From: Rhodothermaceae bacterium
GTDB lineage: Bacteria > Bacteroidota > Rhodothermia > Rhodothermales > Rubricoccaceae
Length of the DNA stretch: 10,429 bases
Reading direction: 5' to 3'
Assembly: GCA_013003465.1 (NCBI GenBank)
Contig: JABDIZ010000328.1
Location: 1-10,429 of the forward strand
In this document: positions 1 to 7,426 of the stretch, piece after piece
Numbering within the stretch: position 1 is the first letter of the stretch
How the letters are laid out: every line of letters starts with the position of its first letter
Position numbers and translations under genes: made by a program
The notes under the pieces: model-generated
Database searches by the model: none
What the model saw: the letters and a program-made list of their open reading frames with translations, nothing else
Told to the model about the DNA's origin: nothing

Positions 1-88
1 ATCTAGCACTCGGCAATGGATGATCGCTGCGCGCGACCGCGCTGCCGGGCCAGGCCTGCGTCTTCCGCCGCTTCGCTATGCTATGCAC

Positions 89-104
89 TGAGCGCTGGCG
101 CACA
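89..104 (+). promoter_or_regulatory. Palindromic operator-like box 1 (permease operon)
   Basis: The sequence TGAGCGCTGGCGCACA fits the palindromic consensus TGnGCGCnnGCGCnCA. It is followed 21 bp later by a copy differing at one base (110-125). The symmetry and the two-helical-turn spacing look like binding sites for two dimers of a transcription factor on the same DNA face. The same arrangement recurs before the serine hydrolase gene at 8873-8909. The protein that binds is unknown, and a dispersed intergenic repeat is the main alternative. Confidence 0.55.
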
Positions 105-109
105 TCGGG

Positions 110-125
110 TGAGCGCTAGCGCACA
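110..125 (+). promoter_or_regulatory. Palindromic operator-like box 2 (permease operon)
   Basis: TGAGCGCTAGCGCACA is 15/16 identical to box 1 and contains the perfect 10-bp palindrome GCGCTAGCGC. It lies 110 nt upstream of the permease 1 start codon. A weaker match, TGAGCGCCCGCGGGCT, reads on the minus strand at 145-160 and may be a degenerate third site. Confidence 0.55.
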
Positions 126-189
126 GTGCCCACGAGCAGGAGGTAGCCCGCGGGCGCTCACGGCGCATGGCACGGGTCTACCAGCAGGT

Positions 190-205
190 GGCATATCGCT
201 TGCGC
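190..205 (+). promoter_or_regulatory. Conserved leader element GGCATATnGCTTGCGC, copy 1
   Basis: GGCATATCGCTTGCGC matches GGCATATGGCTTGCGC at 8964-8979 in 15 of 16 positions. In both leaders it lies downstream of the paired boxes, 64 nt after box 2 here and 54 nt after box 4 there, a difference close to one helical turn. Its role is unknown: it may be part of a core promoter, a further weak regulator site (TCGCTTGCGC resembles the box core), or part of a longer repeated leader. Confidence 0.35.
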
Positions 206-235
206 TGACGGGAATACCCCAATGCGCCTGCCGCC

Positions 236-2608
236 ATGCTCCGCAACTACCTCACGATTGCCGTCCGCGCCCTCGGCCGCCAGCCCGGCTACGCTGCGCT
301 CAACATCACCGGCCTCGCCGTAGGGGTCGCGTGCTGCCTGTTCCTGCTGCTCTTCGTCCGCGACGAGCTGAGCTACGACCGCTTCCACGAGGGTGCCGAG
401 ACCGTCTACCGGGTTAACATGGTGGTCCCGCAACTCGACGCGACGATCGCCATCAGCCCGAACATCGTCGCCCCACTCTTCACGCGGGAGTTTCCTGAGG
501 TGGAAGCCGCAACCCGCATCGAGGCGCACGGCGGGGTCGTCCGCGCGGGTGAGCGCATCTTCGACGACAACGCCTTCTACTTTGCCGACTCGACGTTCTT
601 CGAGGTTTTCGACGGGTTCACGCTCCTCGCGGGCACCGAACGCACGGCGCTAACCCGGCCCTATACCGTCGTGCTGACCGAGTCCACTTCGGAGAAGTTC
701 TTCGGCGACGCCGACCCGGTCGGGCAGACGATCGTCCGCAACAACGACCAGGAGTACGAGGTGACGGGCGTGATGGCGGATGTGCCTTCGACCTCGCACT
801 TCAGCTTCGACTTCCTCGCCTCGTTCGCCTCGCGGGAGCAGTGGGCGACCAACGAACAATGGGGTTCAGCCAACTTCTTCACGTTCGTCCGCCTGCCGGA
901 CGCCGGAGCCAGCGAAGCGCTGCAACCCAAGATCGACGCGCTGACGGAGCGGCTCCGCGCCGAAGGGGGAGAGAACGTACGCCTCCTCAGCCTCCAGCCG
1001 CTGACGGACATTCACCTCGCCAGCGACATCACCTACGACCTCGACGCGACGGGCGACATCACCTACGTCTACGGCTTCGCGACGGTGGCACTGCTGATCC
1101 TGCTGATCGCGTGCATCAACTACATGAACCTCGCCACGGCGCGGTCGGTGCAGCGGGCGAAGGAGGTCGGGCTGCGGAAGTCACTCGGTGCGCTCCGGGG
1201 GCAACTCATCGGTCAGTTCTACAGCGAGTCCGCCCTCCTCACGCTCGGCGGGCTGCTCCTCGCGGTGGCGCTCGTGGGGATTGGGCTGCCGTGGTTCAAC
1301 GAGCTGAGCGGCAAGGCCCTCACCTTCGGGACGCTCGGCGAGCCCCTCGTCGTTGCGCTCATCGCCGGCATCTTCCTCGTGGTGAGCGTGGTGGCCGGGA
1401 GCTACCCGGCGCTCTACCTGTCAGGGTTTCAGCCGGCGCAGGTGCTGCGCGGTCGGGGCGCGGCCCCACAGGGCTCAGCGTGGCTGCGCAAAGGCCTCGT
1501 CGTCCTCCAGTTTGGGATCTCGGCGTTTCTGATCGCAGGGACGCTCGTCGTGATGAGCCAGCTTCGCTACCTGAACACCCAGAGCGTCGGGTTCGACAAG
1601 GAGCACCTCGTCGTGCTCCCGCTCTCCGACCCGATCCTGCGCGAGCAGTATCCGTCGATGGAAGGCGCCCTACGCCAGAGCCCGGCGGTCGTGGCAACGG
1701 CGGGGATCAACCAGATACCTGGTTGGCTCGGCTGGGGCTCCGGCTTCCGAACGGAGGAGATGAGCGAGGAGGATCGCTTCATGACCCACGGCATGCCCGC
1801 CGAGGCCGCGGTAGTTGACGGGCTGGGGTTGACGCTCATCACCGGGCGCGGCTTCCCCACGTCGCCGCCGGAGCCGGACTCGGCCAACTACCAGTTCATC
1901 CTCAACGAGGCACTCGTTGGCAAGCTCGGCTGGACGCCGGAGGAGGCGGTGGGGCGCCGCGTGGCGGTGGACAACCGCTGGGGCGACGTGATCGGGGTAG
2001 CGCAAGACTTCCACTACCGCTCGCTCCACGAGCAGATCGAGCCCCTCGCCATCTGGTACGAGCCCGTCCACGTAAACCACCTCGCCGTCCGCCTCGCGCC
2101 AGGCGAGACGCAGGCCGGGATGGACCACCTCGAAGCCGTGTGGGGCCAGTTCGCCGCGCACCGTCCGTTCTCCTACCGCTTCCTCGACGACGTGTACGAC
2201 CAGCTCTACCGCAACGAGGAGCGGCTCGGCCGCATCGTGAGCATCTTCGCGTTCCTCGCCATCTTCGTGGCGTGCCTCGGGCTGTTCGGGCTGGCCTCGT
2301 TCACGGCAGAGCGCCGGACGAAGGAGGTCGGCGTGCGGAAGGTGCTCGGGGCGACGGTGCCCGACCTCGTCCTCCTCCTTGCCAAAGACTTCGTCGTGCT
2401 CGTCGCCGTCGCGTTCGTCATCGCCGTGCCGGTGGTGTGGTTCGGACTGAGCCAGTGGCTCGACGGGTTCGCCTACCGCGTCGGGCTGGGGCCAGAGCCG
2501 TTTCTGATCGCGGGGGCCCTCCTGTTCACCATCGCACTGCTGACGGTGAGCACGCAAGCCCTCCGGGCCGCCACGACGGACCCGGTCAAGGCCCTCCGCT
2601 ACGAATAA
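236..2608 (+). CDS. FtsX/MacB-type ABC transporter permease 1
   Basis: This 790-residue inner-membrane protein looks like a two-half FtsX-family permease. After a short cytoplasmic N-terminus come TM1 (about 21-42), a MacB_PCD-like periplasmic domain (about 45-275), and TM2-TM5 (about 280-300, 331-355, 370-396, 420-440). A second periplasmic domain (about 445-660) and TM6-TM8 (about 666-690, 712-738, 754-774) follow. The coupling-helix motif occurs in both halves, as EVGLRKSLGA at 310-319 and EVGVRKVLGA at 697-706, which in this family contacts the ATPase. The family uses ATP hydrolysis outside the membrane to drive periplasmic work such as lipid or peptide movement; the substrate here cannot be read. 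ATG 236 is chosen because MLRNYLTIAVRALGRQ aligns with the starts of both following paralogues. There is no Shine-Dalgarno, and the stop is 12 nt before the next gene. Confidence 0.93.
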   Translation: MLRNYLTIAVRALGRQPGYAALNITGLAVGVACCLFLLLFVRDELSYDRFHEGAETVYRVNMVVPQLDATIAISPNIVAPLFTREFPEVEAATRIEAHGGVVRAGERIFDDNAFYFADSTFFEVFDGFTLLAGTERTALTRPYTVVLTESTSEKFFGDADPVGQTIVRNNDQEYEVTGVMADVPSTSHFSFDFLASFASREQWATNEQWGSANFFTFVRLPDAGASEALQPKIDALTERLRAEGGENVRLLSLQPLTDIHLASDITYDLDATGDITYVYGFATVALLILLIACINYMNLATARSVQRAKEVGLRKSLGALRGQLIGQFYSESALLTLGGLLLAVALVGIGLPWFNELSGKALTFGTLGEPLVVALIAGIFLVVSVVAGSYPALYLSGFQPAQVLRGRGAAPQGSAWLRKGLVVLQFGISAFLIAGTLVVMSQLRYLNTQSVGFDKEHLVVLPLSDPILREQYPSMEGALRQSPAVVATAGINQIPGWLGWGSGFRTEEMSEEDRFMTHGMPAEAAVVDGLGLTLITGRGFPTSPPEPDSANYQFILNEALVGKLGWTPEEAVGRRVAVDNRWGDVIGVAQDFHYRSLHEQIEPLAIWYEPVHVNHLAVRLAPGETQAGMDHLEAVWGQFAAHRPFSYRFLDDVYDQLYRNEERLGRIVSIFAFLAIFVACLGLFGLASFTAERRTKEVGVRKVLGATVPDLVLLLAKDFVVLVAVAFVIAVPVVWFGLSQWLDGFAYRVGLGPEPFLIAGALLFTIALLTVSTQALRAATTDPVKALRYE

Positions 2609-2643
2609 ACGCTGCCCGTTATGCTGAAGAACTACCTCACGAT
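2546..2643 (+). repeat. Permease junction repeat, copy 1 (permease 1 end / permease 2 start)
   Basis: The last 63 nt of permease 1, the 12-nt spacer and the first 23 nt of permease 2 match 4949-5046 at 96 of 98 positions. The only differences are the two bases just before the ATG (TT here, CC there). The tract ends abruptly on both sides in much more diverged sequence. The two copies lie 2403 bp apart in direct orientation and bracket permease 2. Confidence 0.9.
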
Positions 2644-5011
2644 TGCGCTTCGTCAACTCCGGCGGCAGCCCGCTTTTGCCGGGCTGAACGTGGCAGGGCT
2701 GGCCGTCGGGCTGGCCTGCTGCCTGCTGATCGCCCTGTGGGTGCAGGACGAGCGGAGCTACGACCGCTTCCACACGCAGAGCGACCGCATCTACCGCCTC
2801 AACAAGGTGCACACCCTCCCGACGGGTGGGACCGAGCTGCACGCGCTCTCGTCCGGCCCGATGGCCCCCCAGCTCGTGGCCGACTACCCCGAGATCGAGG
2901 CCGCGGTGCGCATCCTCCCCTGGTGGGGGGACCTGCTGTTTCAGCGCGACGAGACCACCTTGCCCGTCTCCAGCGTGACCTTCGCCGACCGCAACTTGTT
3001 CGAGGTCTTCGACTTCGCGCTGCTGCGCGGCGATCCGGCGACGGCGCTCGACGCCCCGCTCTCCCTCGTCCTCACCGAGAGCGTCGCCGAGACCTTCTTC
3101 GGCGAGGCCGACCCCATCGGCCAGGCGCTCACCGGGTTTGGCGAGTTGACGTACACCGTCACAGGCGTCGTGGAGGACGCGCCGGCGAACTCGCACCTCC
3201 AGTACGGCTCGTTCGTTTCGTGGTCGAGTGTCGTGCCCGGCAATGACGGGCTGGAGTTCGGCTGGCTGGAACGCTGGCTCCCGCAGTCGCTCTTCACCTA
3301 TGTGCTGCTCCGCCCCAGTGCTGACCCGGCCGCGCTGGACGCCAAGCTGCCGGACTTTATGGCCGAGCATTTCGCCGAGCGTGCCGACCAGTACCGGCTC
3401 TACCTCCAGCCTCTTGGCGACGTCTACCTCGGCTCGTCGGACATCCTCAACCAGCGCAGCATGGTGCAGGGCAACCGGGCCTACGTCTACGTACTCAGCG
3501 TCGTGGCCCTGCTGATCCTGTTGATCGCGTGTGTCAACTTCATGAACCTCGCCACGGCGCGGGCTGGACGACGTGCCGTGGAGGTGGGGGTGCGTAAGTC
3601 GGTGGGCGCGCGCCGCCCCCAGCTCATCGGCCAGTTTCTCAGCGAGGCGTTCCTGCTCGTGGGGCTCGGGCTCGGGCTGGCGCTCGTCCTCATTGAGACC
3701 GTGCGGCCCGCGTTCAACGGACTGGTCGGCAAAGCGCTGCCCGTCTTCGCGTGGGCCGATCCGCAAGTTCTGATCGCGCTCGCCGGGCTCGGGCTCTTGG
3801 TCGGCTTGGCGGCGGGAACGTACCCGGCGTTCGTGCTCTCAGCGTTTCGCCCGGCGCGCGTGCTCAAGGGAAGTGAAACCGTTGGCGGGCGACGGTTCCG
3901 ACAGGTGCTCGTCACCGCGCAGTTTGCTGCGTCGATTGCCCTCCTGGCGGGGACGCTCCTTGTCTACAGCCAGATGCAGTTTGTGCTGTCCGAGAACCCA
4001 GGCTACGACCGCGACCAACTCGTCGTCCTTCCAATAGGCCAAACGGATATCGGCGAGCAAGCGGAGGCCTTCAGGACCGAGGTACTGCGGCACCCCGGTG
4101 TCACGAACGCGACCACCACCAGCGACGTGCCTGGCCAGAACTTCTCGACATACGGAATCGTCCCGGAAGAACGCTCGGAGGACGAAGGCCTCACCGCCGC
4201 GATACTCCAACTCTCGGACACGGACCTCGTCGACACCTATGGGCTGACGCTGGCTGCAGGCCGATTTTTCGACCCCGCCCGCCCTGCTGACTCCAGTGCG
4301 GTCGTCATCAACGAGGCGATGATGCGTAGCCTCGGCTGGACCGAGGCCGTTGGCAAACGCTTCGACGTGCCCGGGGACGTGGAGGAAGGCACGGTGGTCG
4401 GCGTGGTGGCGGACTTCCAGCTCGCGTCGATGCATCAGGAGGTCGTGCCGCTCCTGATGATCCTGCAGGACACCCCCGGCAGCCTCACCGTCCGCCTTGC
4501 CGGCGACGATGTGCCGAGCACGCTGGCCCATCTGGAGGCGACGTGGGCACAGTTCGAACCGCGCTACCCGTTCGAGTACCAGTTCCTCGACGAGGCGTTC
4601 GCCCGACTGTATCAGTCCGACCGTCGCCTGATGCAGGCACTCGGCGTCTTCGCCGCCCTAGCAGTTCTCGTCGCGTGCCTGGGCCTGCTCGGGCTCGCAG
4701 CCTACACAGCGGAGCGCCGGACGAAAGAGATTGGCGTCCGCAAGGTGCTCGGCGCGGGCGTGGCGTCCATCATCGGCCTGCTCTCCGTGGACTTTCTCCG
4801 CCTCGTCGGGATCGGCTTCGTGGTCGCCGCCCCGCTGGCGTGGCTCGCCGCCGAGCGCTGGCTCGATGGTTTCGCGTATCGGATCGATATCGGCTTCGTC
4901 CCCTTCCTCGTTGCCGGAGCCCTCGTGCTTGCCCTCGCCCTTGTAACAGTGAGCACGCAAGCCCTCCGGGCCGCCACGACGGACCCGGTCAAGGCCCTCC
5001 GCTACGAATAA
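2621..5011 (+). CDS. FtsX/MacB-type ABC transporter permease 2
   Basis: This 796-residue paralogue has the same architecture as its neighbours. TM1 is at about 21-42, with a periplasmic MacB_PCD-like domain at about 45-285. TM2-TM5 are at about 289-311, 341-362, 382-406 and 430-451, followed by a second periplasmic domain (about 455-670). TM6-TM8 are at about 672-695, 723-744 and 757-778. Coupling motifs are EVGVRKSVGA (321-330) and EIGVRKVLGA (702-711). The membrane regions are well conserved with permease 1, while the periplasmic domains differ strongly, suggesting different ligands or partners. No Shine-Dalgarno precedes the ATG; the 12-nt spacer and the start are repeated almost exactly before permease 3. 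The 3' part is a mosaic: one tract is shared with permease 3 (4844-4932) and the next with permease 1 (4949-5046). No ATPase partner is encoded in the window. Confidence 0.93.
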   Translation: MLKNYLTIALRQLRRQPAFAGLNVAGLAVGLACCLLIALWVQDERSYDRFHTQSDRIYRLNKVHTLPTGGTELHALSSGPMAPQLVADYPEIEAAVRILPWWGDLLFQRDETTLPVSSVTFADRNLFEVFDFALLRGDPATALDAPLSLVLTESVAETFFGEADPIGQALTGFGELTYTVTGVVEDAPANSHLQYGSFVSWSSVVPGNDGLEFGWLERWLPQSLFTYVLLRPSADPAALDAKLPDFMAEHFAERADQYRLYLQPLGDVYLGSSDILNQRSMVQGNRAYVYVLSVVALLILLIACVNFMNLATARAGRRAVEVGVRKSVGARRPQLIGQFLSEAFLLVGLGLGLALVLIETVRPAFNGLVGKALPVFAWADPQVLIALAGLGLLVGLAAGTYPAFVLSAFRPARVLKGSETVGGRRFRQVLVTAQFAASIALLAGTLLVYSQMQFVLSENPGYDRDQLVVLPIGQTDIGEQAEAFRTEVLRHPGVTNATTTSDVPGQNFSTYGIVPEERSEDEGLTAAILQLSDTDLVDTYGLTLAAGRFFDPARPADSSAVVINEAMMRSLGWTEAVGKRFDVPGDVEEGTVVGVVADFQLASMHQEVVPLLMILQDTPGSLTVRLAGDDVPSTLAHLEATWAQFEPRYPFEYQFLDEAFARLYQSDRRLMQALGVFAALAVLVACLGLLGLAAYTAERRTKEIGVRKVLGAGVASIIGLLSVDFLRLVGIGFVVAAPLAWLAAERWLDGFAYRIDIGFVPFLVAGALVLALALVTVSTQALRAATTDPVKALRYE
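4844..4932 (+). repeat. Permease 3'-region repeat shared with permease 3, copy 1
   Basis: This 89-nt tract matches 7250-7338 with two mismatches (4912 and 4928), including a run of 68 identical bases at 4844-4911. It encodes the loop and final membrane segment around ERWLDGFAYRIDIGF. The corresponding region of permease 1 (around residues 740-762) differs at many synonymous and non-synonymous positions, so protein constraint alone does not explain the identity. Confidence 0.88.
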
Positions 5012-5046
5012 ACGCTGCCCGCCATGCTGAAGAACTACCTCACGAT
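4949..5046 (+). repeat. Permease junction repeat, copy 2 (permease 2 end / permease 3 start)
   Basis: This is the direct repeat of 2546-2643, with 96 of 98 positions identical. It covers the last 63 nt of permease 2, the spacer TAAACGCTGCCCG plus two bases, and the first 23 nt of permease 3. The end of permease 3 (7376-7417) keeps a shorter 42-nt version with two mismatches, showing that the 3' terminus is common to all three genes. Confidence 0.9.
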
Positions 5047-7417
5047 CACGCTCCGCCACCTCCGGCGGCACCGTCTCTCGGCCTCGATCAATATCGGAGG
5101 GTTGGCGGTGGGACTGGCGTGTTGCCTTGTGATTCTCCTGTTCGTGCGGCACGAGCTGAGCTACGACACGTTCCACGGCCATGATGCCCGCCTCTACCGG
5201 CTGACCTACCAGGAAACGGGGAGCCCGAGTGCGCGCCACCTTGCGACGACCGCCCCACCCACCGGCCCGGCCATTCGGGAGCAGTACCCTGAGATCGAAG
5301 CGTCCACTCGGCTTCGGGATGTCGGCGGCGAGCGACACCTCGTCTCTCATGGCGACCGTCAGTTTTACGAGAGCGCTTTCTTCTATGCCGACACCTCGTT
5401 CTTCCGCCTCTTCAGTTTCCCGCTCCGGCAGGGTGATCCGGCTACCGCACTCGCGGCCCCGAACTCCATCGTACTGACGCCCGCTACGGCCAGAAAGTAT
5501 TTCGGCGACGACGATCCGATGGGGCAGGCGCTCCGCTTCGACGACGAGATCCTGACCGTCACAGGCGTGCTCGCCGACCCGCCGGGACCGTCCCACCTCG
5601 AGTTCGATTTCCTGGTTTCGTTCTCGACGTTCCGCGTCCCATTCGGCTATCCGGTCACACTCGACAGCTGGGTGTGGAAGTCCTTCCACACGTACGTGCT
5701 GCTCCGCGAGGGCACGGACCCGGCGACGCTCGAACCACGCCTGACGGAGTTCGTGCGCCGTTCCTCGGGCGAGGAGCGGGCACAGACGGCGCACCTCCGC
5801 CTCCAACCGGTGTCGGATATCTACCTTGGCGAGCCGCACCATACCGCCATCGCAACCGGCAACCGGATGTACGTGGTCGGTCTCAGCGGTGTCGCGTTCC
5901 TAATCCTGCTGCTGGCGTGTTTCAACTTTATGAATCTATCGACGGCTCACGCCATCGAGCGCGTCCGCGAGGTCAGCGTGCGGAAGGCACTAGGAGCCGC
6001 GGGCGGCGACCTGCGACGGCAGTTCCTCACCGAGGCCACCGTGACGGTCTGGCTCGCGCTCGGCGTAGCGGTGGGGCTGACGGCGCTGCTGCTCTCTGGC
6101 CTGACCGCGTGGCTCGGCTGGTCACTCGCTGTTACGCCCGCCGATATGCTCGTGGCCGGAGCCAGCGCTGCCGCTGGAGCTACGCTTCTCGGTCTGCTGG
6201 CGGGCGCCTACCCTGCGTTCGTACTGGCGGCGTTGCAACCGGCTACCGTACTGAAGGGGCAGGTGGGCATTCTGTTCTCCGGCTCTCAACTGCGCCGCAC
6301 ACTCGTCGTGCTCCAGTTCACGATCGCGATCGCCCTGATCGCCGCGAGCTTCGTCGTTGCTCGGCAGATGAATATGATCCAGACCCGGGCCCTCGGCTTC
6401 GAGCAGGAGTCCGTCGTGGCGATGCACGTCCGGGGCGATGTTCTCTTGGAGAACTACGATGTGCTCCGCGAGCGGCTCCTCCAGAACGTCAACGTTGCCG
6501 GCGTCAGCCAGAGCGGCCATCTGTTTGATGGCGACAACGGCTCGGTGCCCATCTTCCCGGATGGGAGCGCGGAGACGGTTGGCCCGATGAACCTGTTCGG
6601 GGTCCACTACGATTTCTATGAGACGATGGGGCTTCGAACCGCGCAAGGCCGCGTCCATGACCGAGCCTTCGCGAGCGATTCGGCCGAGGCCATCGTGATC
6701 AACGAGACGGCGGCCCGGCTGCTGGCCGCCTCGGTGCCGGGGTGGGAGGCCCCCATCGGTCGCCGTCTGCGCATCGATGCGTTGGTGGACGGGCGAGTGA
6801 TCGGCGTGATCGAAGACTTCCACTATGCCTCTCTGCACCGGGAGATCGGCCCGCTCGTGCTGTTCATCCCACCGACCCACCTCGACCATGTGACCGTGCG
6901 GCTGCGCCCCGGCAATGTATCGACCACCCTGGCTTCGCTGGAGCGAGACTGGCAGGCGGTCGTGCCGGGCCTCCCGTTCGATTACACCTTCCTCGACAGC
7001 CATCTGCAGCGGTTCTACGAGTCGGACGCACGCTTTGCCCGGCTGATGTCCTTCTTCACCGTGCTGACGATTCTCATCGCTTGCTTCGGACTGTACGGCC
7101 TCGTTGCCCTTGCCACCCGGGCACGGACGAAAGAGATCGGCGTGCGGAAGGTACTCGGGGCCTCGCGGCTGCGACTCGTCACGCTGCTCTCGGGACGCTT
7201 CCTGTTGTACGTTGCGCTCGCGAATGTGCTAGCGTGGCCGCTCGCATTCCTCGCCGCCGAGCGCTGGCTCGATGGTTTCGCGTATCGGATCGATATCGGC
7301 TTCGTCCCCTTCCTCGTCGCCGGAGCCCTCGTGTTTGCGGTGTCCCTCCTCACCGTTGGCGGCCACACCCTCCGCGCCGCCACGACGGACCCGGTCAAGG
7401 CTCTCCGCTATGAATAA
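5024..7417 (+). CDS. FtsX/MacB-type ABC transporter permease 3
   Basis: This 797-residue protein is the third tandem permease. TM1 is at about 22-42, with a periplasmic domain at about 45-282. TM2-TM5 are at about 286-306, 338-362, 373-402 and 425-446, followed by a second periplasmic domain (about 450-672). TM6-TM8 are at about 674-696, 722-745 and 758-779. Coupling motifs are EVSVRKALGA (316-325) and EIGVRKVLGA (704-713); the first departs most from the family pattern. It appears the most diverged of the three along most of its length, yet its last 60 residues contain a near-identical DNA tract shared with permease 2. ATG 5024 is supported by alignment of MLKNYLTI with its paralogues. The stop is 9 nt before the VOC gene, so co-transcription is likely. 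The substrate cannot be read from sequence. Confidence 0.93.
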   Translation: MLKNYLTITLRHLRRHRLSASINIGGLAVGLACCLVILLFVRHELSYDTFHGHDARLYRLTYQETGSPSARHLATTAPPTGPAIREQYPEIEASTRLRDVGGERHLVSHGDRQFYESAFFYADTSFFRLFSFPLRQGDPATALAAPNSIVLTPATARKYFGDDDPMGQALRFDDEILTVTGVLADPPGPSHLEFDFLVSFSTFRVPFGYPVTLDSWVWKSFHTYVLLREGTDPATLEPRLTEFVRRSSGEERAQTAHLRLQPVSDIYLGEPHHTAIATGNRMYVVGLSGVAFLILLLACFNFMNLSTAHAIERVREVSVRKALGAAGGDLRRQFLTEATVTVWLALGVAVGLTALLLSGLTAWLGWSLAVTPADMLVAGASAAAGATLLGLLAGAYPAFVLAALQPATVLKGQVGILFSGSQLRRTLVVLQFTIAIALIAASFVVARQMNMIQTRALGFEQESVVAMHVRGDVLLENYDVLRERLLQNVNVAGVSQSGHLFDGDNGSVPIFPDGSAETVGPMNLFGVHYDFYETMGLRTAQGRVHDRAFASDSAEAIVINETAARLLAASVPGWEAPIGRRLRIDALVDGRVIGVIEDFHYASLHREIGPLVLFIPPTHLDHVTVRLRPGNVSTTLASLERDWQAVVPGLPFDYTFLDSHLQRFYESDARFARLMSFFTVLTILIACFGLYGLVALATRARTKEIGVRKVLGASRLRLVTLLSGRFLLYVALANVLAWPLAFLAAERWLDGFAYRIDIGFVPFLVAGALVFAVSLLTVGGHTLRAATTDPVKALRYE
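7250..7338 (+). repeat. Permease 3'-region repeat shared with permease 2, copy 2
   Basis: This is the second copy of the 89-nt tract at 4844-4932, offset by 2406 bp in direct orientation, with two mismatches. The 10 bases upstream (GCTCGCATTC here, GCTGGCGTGG there) and the bases downstream diverge at once. The cluster of GAT, GGT, TAT and CGG codons inside the tract is shared exactly by both copies. Confidence 0.88.
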
Positions 7418-7426
7418 CCGGCTGCT

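Larger units (their letters stand above)
1..235. other. Gene-free leader upstream of the permease operon
   Basis: I find no credible coding region here. The stretch holds two palindromic boxes (89-104, 110-125), a degenerate minus-strand box (145-160) and a conserved element (190-205), all listed separately or in the findings. An AGGAGG at 138-143 lies more than 90 nt before the first permease start and has no start codon at a sensible distance. The end of a preceding gene could lie in the first few dozen bases, but I cannot support one. I did not find a clear sigma-factor promoter; TATGCTATG at 77-85 is only a weak possibility. Confidence 0.6.

Noticed and set aside
167..208. A 13-codon open frame (MARVYQQVAYRLR) in the first leader, a possible leader peptide.
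   Set aside because: No Shine-Dalgarno at a proper distance (AGGAGG ends 23 nt upstream), no run of regulatory codons, and no attenuator-like hairpins after it; it also overlaps the conserved 190-205 element.
3602..3617. TGGGCGCGCGCCGCCC inside permease 2 as another copy of the palindromic box.
   Set aside because: It has three mismatches to the invariant positions, lies in coding sequence and is unpaired; such matches are expected in GC-rich genes.
1670..3766. A very long open frame on the minus strand (nearly 700 codons) across permeases 1 and 2, with other long antisense frames around 3839-4531, 4658-5842 and 6122-7003.
   Set aside because: Long antisense frames are expected opposite GC-rich genes. 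The translations are low-complexity, rich in Arg, Glu, His and Pro, with no recognisable domain or membrane segment, while the + strand encodes conserved permease domains throughout.
236..7417. Assignment of the permeases to the acidobacterial duplicated orphan permease group.
   Set aside because: Similar overall design, but these proteins lack the extra N-terminal regulatory-type domain often seen there, and their N- and C-terminal motifs look like the Bacteroidota-type FtsX permeases.
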